Shown here piece after piece: positions 1 through 9,210 of a DNA stretch of 64,000 nucleotides (its first letter is position 1; every line of letters starts with the position of its first letter). Where the stretch lies: NCBI GenBank assembly GCA_965206125.1, contig CBDBIN010000045.1, positions 682,001-746,000 on the forward strand, read 5' to 3'. The DNA is from CAXWPM01 sp965206125. GTDB taxonomy: Bacteria > Acidobacteriota > Terriglobia > 20CM-2-55-15. The position numbers were made by a program, and so were the translations under genes. A model generated the notes under the pieces. It did no database searches. It had not been told where the DNA came from and was given only the letters and a program-made list of their open reading frames with translations.

Positions 1-1741
1 CGGTGAAGTCGACGATGTGCATGTAGCCACCCGCAATGCTGGGTCCGTTGCTGTTCATGCCGTACGGGAAGGTCTCGTCTCCCATGATGACGTAGAACTT
101 GTCTGTGGACTGGCTCCGGAACGGAAACGCCGCATGGTTCCGGCCTTTTGGGTCGGCATAACTGCCGATCTGGACTGGGTTTTCCGGTGTTCCGCCCGCC
201 ACGCCGTTGCCGACGTCGACCAGCACAACGCCGTCCCTCCAGTTCGAGGAGTAGGCGATCCCGTCGTCGACCCAGACGTCATGTATGGAATGGCCCGGAA
301 CTTCCAATTCGAAACGGGAAACTCTGAACGGAAGTTTCGGCTCGGCGATGTTGATGATGTCGAACCGGCGACCGTTGTTTACCGCGTAAACATGGTTGTC
401 GTGGATAAACACGTTGTGAACACCGCCGGTCAGTTCTTCATCGAATTCTGACAGCTTCGTGACTTCCGACGGGTTCGACACATCCAGGATCACGATACCG
501 TTCCGACGGTTTGACGCGCCTTCACGGCTGATCACGGCGATCGTCCCATCCTCGGAAATCTTGACGTCGTTGACCGTCCGCGCATCGACCAGGACGGTAT
601 CGACAAGAACCATGTTCTCCGGATTCGTCACATCCCAGAAATACGCGTGACCCTCGGCGCCCCAGGTGCCCGTGATCGCGTAGTCTCTTCCATCCTGGCC
701 TTCCCAGATCCACAGGTCCGAGGTATGACGGTCACGGACCGGCGCCCTGCCGACCACCTCGACCTGTCTGCTCGCGTTCCGCGGCTCGATCTCGATCGTC
801 GCGGTGGCCAAAAGGCCGCCGGAGTTGGCGACGATGGTGTACTGGCCGGGCAACTCCGCGACAAACCGTCCATCCTGGGCAACCTGTCCCGATGCCGGCG
901 CACCCGGGTTCGTGACGGACGGGTGGGTCTGGATGGAGTAGAGGACGGGCATGTCTTCGATGACGTTGCCGCGCGCATCCTTGGCAAAGGCAGTCAGGTG
1001 GATCACGTCGCCGGTTCGAGCCTCGGTCTGATCGGAGGCAACTTCCAGTCTGACGGCCGGGTTGTCGACAACACGGACCGAGAGCTCACGTGTGACTTCG
1101 GCCGCGGTGAGCGTCAAGATGGCGCTACCCGCCGACAGAGGCATGACCTGTCCAAACCGATCGATGCTCACGATGGTCGGATCGCTACTGGCGAACGTGA
1201 CTGCCGCATCCGGACGGAGCGTGTCGCTCGTGTCATAGACCTCGACCGTCCCACGAAACAGGCTGCGTGTGTAGAGGCGCTCCGGGATGCCCGACACCTC
1301 GATCCTCTCGAGAGGAGGCTGAGGGATCGTCACGCTCACATCGACGCTCAGGCCCGGATTACCGCCCCGGCCCCGGAGGCCGCGACCGCCACGACCGCGC
1401 CCACCACCTTGTCCGGGAACCATCACCGCTACAACGTACTCACCAGGCTGGTAGGCTTCGACGAGCCCTTCGGCGTTCACGCCCACGTTCCGGCGGGACC
1501 GGGTGATGTAGAGCACTGGCGCTGGGATGACGTTCCCGTCGGCATCCTTGACGGTGGCCGTGAGCGTCGCCGTGCCACCGACTTCAATCATCAGTTCTGT
1601 CGGGGAGACCTCGATCGAGGCCGCCCGCTCCAGAATCGATTCCGACGCTTGCTCCTGCTGGGCAGCGCTAGGCATTACAACGACGACCAGCGCAAACACC
1701 GAAAACAGGATCGCACTCACCCGAGTTCCAAGTCTTCCCAT
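1..1741 (-). CDS. Exported Ig-like / LVIVD repeat protein (3' part off window)
   Basis: The reading frame is open from an ATG at 1741 to the window edge (580 codons), so the C-terminus is missing. A GGAG ribosome-binding site sits about 9 nt upstream of the ATG. Residues 1-28 form a signal peptide ending PSAAQ. Residues about 42-330 look like bacterial Ig-like (Big_2 type) beta domains with repeated 'V.DADGNVI' phrasing; inside the first is an Arg/Gly-only linker (residues about 110-128). From about residue 345 on come repeats of the LVIVD kind ('DVTNPENMVLVD', 'ILDVSNPSEVTKL', 'VVLVDVG'), which fold as a beta propeller. I infer a secreted or surface protein with structural or binding roles; no catalytic motif is visible. 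Function unknown. Confidence 0.8.
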   Translation of the reverse strand, partial: MGRLGTRVSAILFSVFALVVVVMPSAAQQEQASESILERAASIEVSPTELMIEVGGTATLTATVKDADGNVIPAPVLYITRSRRNVGVNAEGLVEAYQPGEYVVAVMVPGQGGGRGRGGRGLRGRGGNPGLSVDVSVTIPQPPLERIEVSGIPERLYTRSLFRGTVEVYDTSDTLRPDAAVTFASSDPTIVSIDRFGQVMPLSAGSAILTLTAAEVTRELSVRVVDNPAVRLEVASDQTEARTGDVIHLTAFAKDARGNVIEDMPVLYSIQTHPSVTNPGAPASGQVAQDGRFVAELPGQYTIVANSGGLLATATIEIEPRNASRQVEVVGRAPVRDRHTSDLWIWEGQDGRDYAITGTWGAEGHAYFWDVTNPENMVLVDTVLVDARTVNDVKISEDGTIAVISREGASNRRNGIVILDVSNPSEVTKLSEFDEELTGGVHNVFIHDNHVYAVNNGRRFDIINIAEPKLPFRVSRFELEVPGHSIHDVWVDDGIAYSSNWRDGVVLVDVGNGVAGGTPENPVQIGSYADPKGRNHAAFPFRSQSTDKFYVIMGDETFPYGMNSNGPSIAGGYMHIVDFT

Positions 1742-1833
1742 TGTCCTTAACTCCTTAACCGAGATCAGTCTCCGCGCCTCTCATTCCCCCAGGCAGCCGA
1801 GGCAACCTGAAGTGGAACCCTCGAGGCGTCGCC

Positions 1834-2760
1834 TTACACGCCGATGATTTCGATCAACTCTTTGACCGCAGCCGCAGAACTTTGCATGGCGGACCTTTCT
1901 TCGAGGGTCAACTCGATCTGGATGATCTCCTCGATCCCCTGCCCCCCCAACTTGACGGGTACGCCTACATATAGTCCGTTGACACCATATTCTCCTTCCA
2001 GATAGGCCGCACAAGGTAGGATTTTATTGCGATCGTTCAAGATAGCGTCGACCATCTCCACGATCGATGCTCCGGGCGCGTACCAGGCGCTGGTCTTGAG
2101 CAGACCCACGATCTCCGCCCCGCCCTTGCGCGTCCGGTCCACGAGGCGCTCGATCGTGTCCGTGGACATCAACTCCGTAATCGGGATGCCCGATACGGTG
2201 GAGTAGCGCGGCAGCGGGACCATGGCGTCACCGTGGCCTCCGAGCACGAATGCGTGCACATTGTCGACGGACACGTTCAACTCCATGGCGATAAACGACC
2301 GGAATCGGGCAGAGTCCAGCACCCCCGCCATGCCGAGGACACGCTCTTTCGGAAAGCCGCTGACTCGAAAGGCGGTCTGCACCATCGCATCGAGCGGGTT
2401 GCTGACCACGATCAGAATCGAGTCCGGCGATCGCGTTACGACCTGTTCGGTCACGCTCTTTACGATGTTGTAGTTGGTCTTGAGCAGGTCGTCCCGGCTC
2501 ATTCCTGGTTTCCGGGGAATGCCGGCCGTTATGACAACGACATCGGACCCGGCGGTCTCGTCGTAGCCGTTGGTCCCTGTCACGTGGGAATCGAAGCCTT
2601 CGACCGGACCGGTTTCCGTCAGATCGAGGGCCTTGCCTTGGGGCACCCCCTCGACAATGTCCACCAGGACGACATCCCCAAGGTCCTTTGCAGCCACTAG
2701 CTGAGCTGCAGTCGCCCCGACATTACCGGCCCCAACGACAGTGATCTTGTTTCTACCCAT
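1834..2760 (-). CDS. mdh: Malate dehydrogenase (LDH-like family)
   Basis: A 308-residue NAD-dependent malate dehydrogenase, interconverting malate and oxaloacetate in the TCA cycle. The N-terminal Rossmann motif GAGNVGATAA is at residues 10-19. The substrate and catalytic segments SNPLDAMVQ and LGGHGDAMVPL (proton-relay His) are present, as expected for the lactate-dehydrogenase-like MDH group (usual length about 310). The ATG at 2760 overlaps the TAA of icd by one base, so the two TCA genes are almost certainly translated in tandem from one message. The frame is open further upstream, but that extension lies inside icd and encodes nothing like the family. Confidence 0.96.
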   Translation of the reverse strand: MGRNKITVVGAGNVGATAAQLVAAKDLGDVVLVDIVEGVPQGKALDLTETGPVEGFDSHVTGTNGYDETAGSDVVVITAGIPRKPGMSRDDLLKTNYNIVKSVTEQVVTRSPDSILIVVSNPLDAMVQTAFRVSGFPKERVLGMAGVLDSARFRSFIAMELNVSVDNVHAFVLGGHGDAMVPLPRYSTVSGIPITELMSTDTIERLVDRTRKGGAEIVGLLKTSAWYAPGASIVEMVDAILNDRNKILPCAAYLEGEYGVNGLYVGVPVKLGGQGIEEIIQIELTLEERSAMQSSAAAVKELIEIIGV

Positions 2761-4001
2761 TACAGATTCTCCACAATCGCCGCAGCGAACTCGGAAGTCT
2801 TCAGTTTCGTCGCGCCTTCCATCTGACGCTCCAGGTCGTAAGTAACGCGTTTCTGCTGGATCGTCTCGCCGAAGGCCGCCTCGATGGCCGTGGCGACTTC
2901 CCTCCAGCCGAGGAAATCGAACATCATGCAACCCGAGAGAATAACGCTACTCGGGTTGATGACGTTCTTACCCGCATACTTCGGGGCCGTACCGTGGGTG
3001 GCCTCGAAGATCGCGTAATCGTCGCCGATGTTGGCGCCGGGCGCGATGCCGAGGCCTCCGACCTGCGCGGCGCATGCATCGGAAAGATAGTCTCCGTTCA
3101 GGTTCGGCGTGGCGACGACATCGTATTCCGACGGGCGCAGCAACACCTGCTGGAGCATCGAATCTGCGATTCGATCCTTGATGACAATCTTCCCCTCCGG
3201 AACCGTGCCGCCATGTTTCTCCCACACTTGGGCTTCGGAAATGGTCTGGTCCGAAAATTCCTCACGTGCCAACTCGTATCCCCAGTCCCTGAAGGCACCT
3301 TCGGTGAACTTCATGATGTTTCCCTTGTGCACCAGGGTGACGGACGGACGGCCGCGGTCGATGGCAAACCTGATCGCGCGCCGTACGAGGTTCTTAGTCG
3401 CGGTCGCCGACATAGGCTTGATACCGATGCCCGAATCCGGACGAATAGTCTTTCCCATCTCTTTTTCGAGAAACGCGATAATCCGTCCGGCCTCATCGGT
3501 CCCCTGGGCCCATTCGATACCCGCATAAACGTCCTCCGTGTTTTCGCGGAAAATGACCATGTCCATCCTTTCCGGATGACGGACTGGACTGGGAACGCCG
3601 CTGAAATACCGGACCGGACGGATGCAGGCGTAGAGGTTGAGCAGCTGCCTGAGCGTCACATTCAGACTCCGAATCCCGCCACCGACGGGAGTCGTCAGCG
3701 GACCCTTTATCGCGATGCGCAGTTGCCTGATCGCCTCGAGCGTATCTTCCGGCAACCAGCTGTCAAACCTCTCGAACGCCTTCTCCCCGGCAAAGATCTC
3801 GTACCACATCACCTTCCGGTCCCCGCCATAGACTTTCTCGACTGCCGCGTCGAAGACGGCCCGCGACGCATTCCAGATGTCGGGCCCCGTCCCATCTCCC
3901 TCGATGAACGGAATGACCGGCCGGTCGGGAACCACGAACCCGTCACTCATTTTCTCGATGATCTGCCCCTCGGAAGGGACTTCAACTCCGTTGAACTTCA
4001 A
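2760..4001 (-). CDS. icd: Isocitrate dehydrogenase
   Basis: 413 residues of the E. coli-type isocitrate dehydrogenase family, which oxidatively decarboxylates isocitrate to 2-oxoglutarate. Seen in the sequence: the N-terminal PFIEGDGTGPDIW block, the NVTLRQLLNLYACIRPVRYF substrate loop, the metal-site region GDYLSDACAAQVGGLGIAPG and the cofactor loop EATHGTAPKYAGK. The NADP preference is assumed from the family, not proven here. I choose a TTG start at 4001 because a perfect GGAGG lies 6 nt upstream and the protein then begins where homologues begin. The frame runs open to 4085 without homology. The gene is the first of a two-gene TCA unit with mdh. Confidence 0.95.
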   Translation of the reverse strand: MKFNGVEVPSEGQIIEKMSDGFVVPDRPVIPFIEGDGTGPDIWNASRAVFDAAVEKVYGGDRKVMWYEIFAGEKAFERFDSWLPEDTLEAIRQLRIAIKGPLTTPVGGGIRSLNVTLRQLLNLYACIRPVRYFSGVPSPVRHPERMDMVIFRENTEDVYAGIEWAQGTDEAGRIIAFLEKEMGKTIRPDSGIGIKPMSATATKNLVRRAIRFAIDRGRPSVTLVHKGNIMKFTEGAFRDWGYELAREEFSDQTISEAQVWEKHGGTVPEGKIVIKDRIADSMLQQVLLRPSEYDVVATPNLNGDYLSDACAAQVGGLGIAPGANIGDDYAIFEATHGTAPKYAGKNVINPSSVILSGCMMFDFLGWREVATAIEAAFGETIQQKRVTYDLERQMEGATKLKTSEFAAAIVENL

Positions 4002-4112
4002 TTGCAACCTCCGCGTTTTGTGATGGATGAACCGGCAAACCGTCCGATTACGAGGCGCCCTGGTCGTGTGGCTGTTGACGGACACCGGACGCTAACATGT
4101 GCCCAAACGGGT

Positions 4113-4147
4113 TGTCAATTGACACCCCCGGAGGAGTCTGCTAACTT
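4113..4147 (+). promoter_or_regulatory. Candidate promoter with a TTGACA-bearing palindrome
   Basis: The perfect 12-bp palindrome TGTCAATTGACA (4113-4124) carries a TTGACA -35 hexamer on each strand. On the plus strand a 17-nt spacer leads to TAACTT (4142-4147), a weak -10. This would transcribe the arginine decarboxylase gene starting at 4241. The minus-strand hexamer could serve icd, but no good -10 is visible at the right distance. The palindrome could also be an operator. Confidence 0.4.
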
Positions 4148-4240
4148 GCCGGGTTTGCCTTCTGGCGAACGGCGAAAGCGTGCCTGTCCAATGATCCGGA
4201 CGAAGGCTGGATTGACGCAGCTGGGAGGAGCTCCGATTCG

Positions 4241-4807
4241 ATGTTCGTTGCCAAGAAAATCTTCCTGACCAAGGGTATGGGAAAGCATCGGGAGAAGCTA
4301 CCGAGCTTCGAAATGGCCCTTCGTGACGCGGGTCTGGCTCCGTTCAATCTCGTCCATGTATCGAGCATCTTTCCCCCAAGGTGCAAACTCATCACGCGGT
4401 CGCAGGGGTTGAGGCACCTTCACCCCGGCCAGATCGTTTTCTCGGTAATCAGTTCCAACGCAACCAAGGAACCACACCGGCTGATTGCGTCGTCTATTGG
4501 GGTTGCGATTCCGGCCGATTCCAGCTCTTACGGCTACCTTTCCGAGCACCACTCCTTCGGCGAAAAGGAGGGGATCGCAGGAGACTATGCCGAGGACCTG
4601 GCAGCGGAAATGCTGGCAACGACGCTCGGCGTGGAGTTCGACCCGGACCGCAGTTGGGATGAGAAGCGTGAAATCTGGAGCATCTCCAACAAGATCGTGG
4701 AAAGCAGAAACGTCACGAAATCCGCGGTCGGGGACAAGAACGGACTCTGGACGACTGTCGTCGCAGGCGCGATCTTCATCCCGGAACCCCTTTACATCCC
4801 GGAATGA
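4241..4807 (+). CDS. Pyruvoyl-dependent arginine decarboxylase
   Basis: 188 residues of the pyruvoyl-dependent arginine decarboxylase family (arginine to agmatine plus CO2, first step of one polyamine route). The family self-cleaves between two adjacent serines to create its pyruvoyl group; the pair is visible here as Ser41-Ser42 in HVSSIFPP. Other family features are GQIVFSVIS, the SYGYLSEHH loop and EDLAAEMLA. Length is close to the archaeal enzyme (about 165 residues) plus a short tail. A GGGAGGAG site about 10 nt before the ATG supports the start. It stands alone, divergent from icd-mdh and convergent with the CstA gene. Confidence 0.92.
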   Translation: MFVAKKIFLTKGMGKHREKLPSFEMALRDAGLAPFNLVHVSSIFPPRCKLITRSQGLRHLHPGQIVFSVISSNATKEPHRLIASSIGVAIPADSSSYGYLSEHHSFGEKEGIAGDYAEDLAAEMLATTLGVEFDPDRSWDEKREIWSISNKIVESRNVTKSAVGDKNGLWTTVVAGAIFIPEPLYIPE

Positions 4808-4879
4808 CCGTCCCGGTGGTCATTCCTCATGCCGCCGAACGGAACCACGAGAAAAGGGCGGCGCTTCGGCGCCGCCCTT
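4801..4879. terminator. Bidirectional hairpin terminator
   Basis: Two hairpins lie between convergent genes. The first has a 9-bp stem, GGAATGACC (4801-4809) with GGTCATTCC (4818-4826), and overlaps the stop codon of the arginine decarboxylase. The second is a perfect 11-bp stem, AAGGGCGGCGC (4854-4864) with its complement at 4869-4879, closed by a TTCG tetraloop. There is no long T tract on either side, but placement between convergent ends and the stable stem argue for a shared terminator. Confidence 0.75.
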
Positions 4880-4898
4880 CCGGTTGCAGTCTTGGGTC

Positions 4899-6578
4899 CT
4901 AATCTCCTCCCGCCGGCTCCGGCACAGGTGCCAACTCCGGGCCCTTGCTGAACCGAATGATTGCCTCGACCACCAGCCACAGGCTCAGGACAAAGATGGA
5001 GCTGGCGACGAAGGTGAGCAGGAACTGCCCGCCGCTGTAGTACAGCCACAGGTTGTAAACCATCGCCGTGATCGTCACGACGAGCATGAAGACCATCGGC
5101 ACCAGCGTGAACCAGTAGTTCCAGCCCTTTTGCCTGAGGTACACGGTCACCGTCAGCAGCGTCAACCCGGCAAGAACCTGGTTCGTGCTTCCGAACAGCG
5201 CCCACAGCGCCAGGCCCGCTGGCTGACCGTTAACTTCAAAGAAGGCGAAGAAAGCAATCAACGCGACGGCGATCGTCGATGCGACGTACCGGTCACCCAG
5301 TTGGGGGACACGGATAGAGTCGGCGATCTCCGCGATGTTGTACCGAAGCAGCCGCGTTCCCGAGTCGAGGGACGTCAACGCGAAAGAGACGGCGACGAGC
5401 GCGATCAGAGCCTGTGCCACGCCCATCGGAATGCCGAGTTGGCTGACGAACAGAGCAGCGCCGTCGATAAAAGCGCTCATCTTGGGTGCCAGGCCCTCCG
5501 CTACGGACCAACTCGAGTAGTGTTCGCTCCAGGCCTCGACCGACCGGAAGCCCGCCGTTGTCGCCAGCACGGCCATCAGGCCGAGAAGAGACTCACCCAC
5601 CATACCGCCATAACCGATCGCGACGGCGTCGGTCTCCTTGTCTATCTGTTTCGACGTCGTCCCTGACGAGACGAGGCCGTGGAATCCGGACGCCGCGCCG
5701 CAGGCGATGACGATGAACACGAATGGGAATATCGGTGGGGCTCCAGCCGGCGCCGTATCAATCGCAGGTGCGACGAAGGAGGGAGACATCAGAAAGAAAC
5801 CCACGTATGCCATGCCCAATCCCAGGTAAAGCAGGAACGAGTTCAGGTAGTCGCGCGGCTGCAACAGGAGCCAGACCGGCAGCACCGACGCCGCAAAAGC
5901 GTAAACCAGGAGGATGAGAATCCAGGCGCTACGACCGAGGTCCGGCTGCGCGATATTGAGCGCTACGACGATCGAGCCGAGCATCAACGCGAAGCCGATC
6001 GCGGTCGACTTGCTGATACTGGCGTTCCTCTTGTAAACGAGCCATCCGATGACGAGGGCAACGCCCATCAGGAAGAACGTCGGGAACACGGCTTGCGGAT
6101 AGAACGCGGTCGTGAACAGATCAGCCACCACGCCCACGAACACACCCATGACCAGACAGATCAGGAAGAGGATGATCAGCAGGAAGAGACCTTTAGCCCT
6201 CGCGCCGATCAGGTCCTCGGCCACCTTACCGATGCTGAGCCCTTTATGACGCATCGAGATGACAAGGGCGCTGAAATCGTGAACGGCGCCGATGAACAGG
6301 GTGCCCAGGACCACCCAGAGCATGCCCGGTAACCAGCCCCAAATCACGGCGATCGCGGGTCCCAACATCGGAGCAAGGCCGGCGATCGACGCATAGTGAT
6401 GGCCGAAGAGAACGCTCTTACGGCAGGGTACGTAGTCCACCCCGTCCGTCATCGTATGTGCAGGTGTTTGGGCCGTTGGGTCCAGCCGGAACACATGACG
6501 CCCCAGGTATCGGGCATAGAACCGGTACATCAAGATGTACGTGACGAAGCAAAGCCCTGCGGCCACAATAGGTTGCAT
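4899..6578 (-). CDS. CstA-family carbon starvation / peptide transporter
   Basis: 559 residues with roughly 15-16 hydrophobic segments, matching the carbon-starvation protein A family of inner-membrane peptide or pyruvate transporters. Recognisable blocks: YRFYARYLGRHVF near the N-terminus, DYVPCRKSVLFGHHYASIAGLAPMLGPAIA, and AVHDFSALVISMRHKG. It is shorter than E. coli CstA (about 700 residues) and resembles the compact CstA forms common outside enterobacteria. The ATG at 6578 follows GGAG by 7 nt. A TTGACA promoter lies just upstream, and the gene ends at a bidirectional hairpin, so it is probably monocistronic. The substrate cannot be told from sequence. Confidence 0.9.
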   Translation of the reverse strand: MQPIVAAGLCFVTYILMYRFYARYLGRHVFRLDPTAQTPAHTMTDGVDYVPCRKSVLFGHHYASIAGLAPMLGPAIAVIWGWLPGMLWVVLGTLFIGAVHDFSALVISMRHKGLSIGKVAEDLIGARAKGLFLLIILFLICLVMGVFVGVVADLFTTAFYPQAVFPTFFLMGVALVIGWLVYKRNASISKSTAIGFALMLGSIVVALNIAQPDLGRSAWILILLVYAFAASVLPVWLLLQPRDYLNSFLLYLGLGMAYVGFFLMSPSFVAPAIDTAPAGAPPIFPFVFIVIACGAASGFHGLVSSGTTSKQIDKETDAVAIGYGGMVGESLLGLMAVLATTAGFRSVEAWSEHYSSWSVAEGLAPKMSAFIDGAALFVSQLGIPMGVAQALIALVAVSFALTSLDSGTRLLRYNIAEIADSIRVPQLGDRYVASTIAVALIAFFAFFEVNGQPAGLALWALFGSTNQVLAGLTLLTVTVYLRQKGWNYWFTLVPMVFMLVVTITAMVYNLWLYYSGGQFLLTFVASSIFVLSLWLVVEAIIRFSKGPELAPVPEPAGGD

Positions 6579-6621
6579 ATTTGACTCCTATGTCGAACTT
6601 CAGCCGGTCATGGAAAAGATC

Positions 6622-6657
6622 GTCTAACCTTTTACACTCGCACCGAAACTGTGTCAA
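6622..6657 (-). promoter_or_regulatory. Sigma-70-like promoter of the CstA gene
   Basis: Read on the minus strand: TTGACA at 6657-6652, a 17-nt spacer and TAAAAG at 6634-6629, giving a predicted start near 6622 and a leader of about 44 nt before the ATG at 6578. Confidence 0.6.
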
Positions 6658-6687
6658 CAGTTCCGGACTTCCCTCACCCAGTACCGA

Positions 6688-8181
6688 TCATCCCAGGACC
6701 AACAATACGACGGTCGGAATGACCGCAAGCGCGACGATGTCGACGACTATGCCGTACTTGATCATCGAAATGATTGGGACCCGGCCCGACGAGTAGACGA
6801 TGGCGTTCGGCGGTGTAGAGACCGGTAGCATGACAGCAATGGAAGCCGCGAGGCTGGCCGCGATGGCGGGAGGAATCGGATCGACACCTGCCCCCTGGGC
6901 GATCGAAATGATGACCGGAATCATCACATTGGTCGCGGCGGTATTCGACATCGCCTCGGTAAATAAGATGAGGAAGCCCGCCGAAACGTAGGTGAGGACG
7001 ACGACCGAAGAGATCGGGAACAGCCCGGTCACACCCCGTCCCAGAACCTCGGCCAGACCCGTGGAGAACGCCAGGCCGCCCAGCGACAGGCCACCTCCGA
7101 ACAGGAGGATCGTGCCCCAATCGATACCGGCGGCCTCCTTCCACGATAAAGCAGGGCCACCATCACTTCCCCCAGGCAGTACGAAGAGAAGGGTGGTACC
7201 GATCAGTGCTGCCACCGAAACCGGGACGGCAGCCGCAAGTCCGACGGCGAAAGGGTGGTCCGCCCCCAGTACGATCGGCAAAACTCCAGGCATCACCCAC
7301 AGTGCCACCGTCACGCCGAACGCGATCAGGACACTCCGCTCGCCGGTTGTCATGGGTCCGAGATCCTTCCGGCGTTGCTGGATGATTTGCTCGGTACCTG
7401 GAATCTCCCGAATGCCAGGCGCCCCCACCCAGGCGACGTAGAAAAGCAGAAATACGAGAAGAACGAGCGCCACGGGCACCGCAAAGGTCATCCACTCCAG
7501 GAAGGAGATGCGCACACCGACGAACTCCTCGAGCATCCCGACTGCGATGACGTTAGGCGGCGTTCCGATAATCGTCGCGAGACCCCCGAGCGAGCACCCG
7601 TATGCGGTCGTCAGCAGCATCACCGTCCCGAACCTCGGATTGATGTCCGATTCTTTTTCCATGAAGGCGACCAGCGACAAGCCGATCGGCAGAAGCATCG
7701 CCGCGGTGGCGGTGTTGCTCATCCAGGCCGAGGTCACCGCCGCGATTGCCCCGTAGGCAAACAAGATCCTCATCGGCCGGGGTCCGATGATCTTCCATGA
7801 CATGACCGAGTAGGCGATTCGCTCGTTCAGATGGTGGACGAATATCGCCCTGGAGAGGATAAAACTCCCGATAAAGAGGAAGATGAGCGGGTTCGCGAAC
7901 GGAGCGAAAGCACCTCCGGCCGGCGCCACGCCCAGCATGACTGCCAGCATAGGCCCGACCAGGGCTGTGACCGGGAGGGGAAGTGCCTCGGTCACCCACA
8001 GCACGACGACCATCGCGAATACAGCGGCGAGCCGGTGGGCCGGAACCGTTAGCGACGGCAGCGGCAACGCGAGGATGGCGAGAAACACAGCCGGAGCCAG
8101 GATTGCCCCGACTCGCTTACGGATGCGGTCGAATTGCAGCTCCGCCTGGCTGATTCGGCCGACAGGAAGATGATCGTTCAC
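6688..8181 (-). CDS. SLC13 / DASS family anion:sodium symporter
   Basis: 497 residues, polytopic, of the divalent anion:Na+ symporter (SLC13) family that imports dicarboxylates, citrate or sulfate. Two inverted-repeat signatures are visible: SNTATAAMLLPIGLSL in the first half and SNTAATNVMIPVIISIAQ in the second, both SNT motifs that bind Na+ and substrate in family structures. The N-terminal 25 residues are cytoplasmic and charged. The gene starts 6 nt after the stop of the MoeB/ThiF gene, suggesting cotranscription. Substrate is undetermined: sulfate would fit the sulfur-carrier enzyme upstream, dicarboxylates would fit the nearby TCA genes. Confidence 0.9.
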   Translation of the reverse strand: MNDHLPVGRISQAELQFDRIRKRVGAILAPAVFLAILALPLPSLTVPAHRLAAVFAMVVVLWVTEALPLPVTALVGPMLAVMLGVAPAGGAFAPFANPLIFLFIGSFILSRAIFVHHLNERIAYSVMSWKIIGPRPMRILFAYGAIAAVTSAWMSNTATAAMLLPIGLSLVAFMEKESDINPRFGTVMLLTTAYGCSLGGLATIIGTPPNVIAVGMLEEFVGVRISFLEWMTFAVPVALVLLVFLLFYVAWVGAPGIREIPGTEQIIQQRRKDLGPMTTGERSVLIAFGVTVALWVMPGVLPIVLGADHPFAVGLAAAVPVSVAALIGTTLLFVLPGGSDGGPALSWKEAAGIDWGTILLFGGGLSLGGLAFSTGLAEVLGRGVTGLFPISSVVVLTYVSAGFLILFTEAMSNTAATNVMIPVIISIAQGAGVDPIPPAIAASLAASIAVMLPVSTPPNAIVYSSGRVPIISMIKYGIVVDIVALAVIPTVVLLVLG

Positions 8182-8187
8182 GGACTG

Positions 8188-9210
8188 CTACGCTCCGACC
8201 ATCCTGGAGTAGACGGACTTGGCGACCGAGGCTTCTTCAGTTCCCTTGATGATCGCCCGGCCGTCCTGGAAGAGTGTCAGCTCATACGGCGGATCCGTAC
8301 ACCGAATCAGGAACTCGTTTGACTCGACCCGCCCATAAGCCTCCATGTTCCGGCTGATGACCGCGAGATCCAGATCGCCGCGAGACGTCGGTATGAGCTG
8401 GACGGCATTTCGCCCGCAGAGGGTTATGGTGCGCAACGGGTCCGATTCCAGGTATTCGTACCGCCCGCCGGAACAGAGCGGGCACCGAGAACGGAGGTCC
8501 GCCGACACGGCCACACTCTGAAAGCGCAACGTCCATACGTCCAGCGACACGAGACGCACGTCTTGGGCCCCAAGCTCGTCCACGAGGAAACGCAGGGCGG
8601 TCGCCACCTGAATGGAAGCTATCGCATTCGTGACCGGGGCGATCACGCCCGCGCTGTCGCAGGTCGGAGAGGAACCCGCCGGAGGAAGAATCCCGACTAA
8701 GCAACGGATGCAGGGACCGTCAGGAAGCACCGGCATGACCACTCCGTAGGAACCGACGGCCGCCGTGTAGACCCACGGCGTGCCGCTTTTCCGGCAGGCA
8801 TCGTTCAGGACATACCGTGTCTCGAAGTTGTCCAGCCCGTCCAGGACAAGATCGAGGTCTTCGATCCAGTCCTCGACGTTCTCTCCATTCAGGTCGTCAA
8901 CGATAGCTTCGATCCGAACATCCGAATTAATCCGCCGCAGCTTACGTTCGGCGGCGACGGCCTTCGGCAGACTCCGTTCGGCATCCTCCTCATCGTAGAG
9001 CGTCTGGCGCTGCAGGTTCGAGACCTCGACGTAGTCGCGATCGATGATATGTAGCTCGCCGACGCCGGCGCGGACAAGCTGGTCGGCGACCACCGTACCC
9101 AGCGCGCCCAGTCCGGCGAGCCCGACCCGGGCGTCCGAAATCTTCTTCTGTCCAGGCTCGCCTATTGGTCCAAAACGTACTTGTCGTGAGTAGCGGTCAT
9201 CCACGGGCAA
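8188..9210 (-). CDS. MoeB/ThiF-type adenylyltransferase
   Basis: 340 residues of the E1-like MoeB/ThiF family, which adenylates the C-terminal glycine of a sulfur-carrier protein (MoaD or ThiS) for molybdopterin or thiamine synthesis. Seen: RYSRQVRF start, the nucleotide loop GLAGLGALGTVVADQLVRAGVG, DRDYVEVSNLQRQ, the zinc Cys pairs CIRC (about residues 168-171) and CPLC, and the C-terminal CGRNAVQL...DGRAIIKGT segment found in stand-alone MoeB/ThiF proteins. No rhodanese domain is present. The start overlaps the upstream Fic-like gene by 14 nt and the SLC13 gene follows after 6 nt, so the three form a likely operon. MoeB versus ThiF cannot be decided here. Confidence 0.9.
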   Translation of the reverse strand: MPVDDRYSRQVRFGPIGEPGQKKISDARVGLAGLGALGTVVADQLVRAGVGELHIIDRDYVEVSNLQRQTLYDEEDAERSLPKAVAAERKLRRINSDVRIEAIVDDLNGENVEDWIEDLDLVLDGLDNFETRYVLNDACRKSGTPWVYTAAVGSYGVVMPVLPDGPCIRCLVGILPPAGSSPTCDSAGVIAPVTNAIASIQVATALRFLVDELGAQDVRLVSLDVWTLRFQSVAVSADLRSRCPLCSGGRYEYLESDPLRTITLCGRNAVQLIPTSRGDLDLAVISRNMEAYGRVESNEFLIRCTDPPYELTLFQDGRAIIKGTEEASVAKSVYSRMVGA

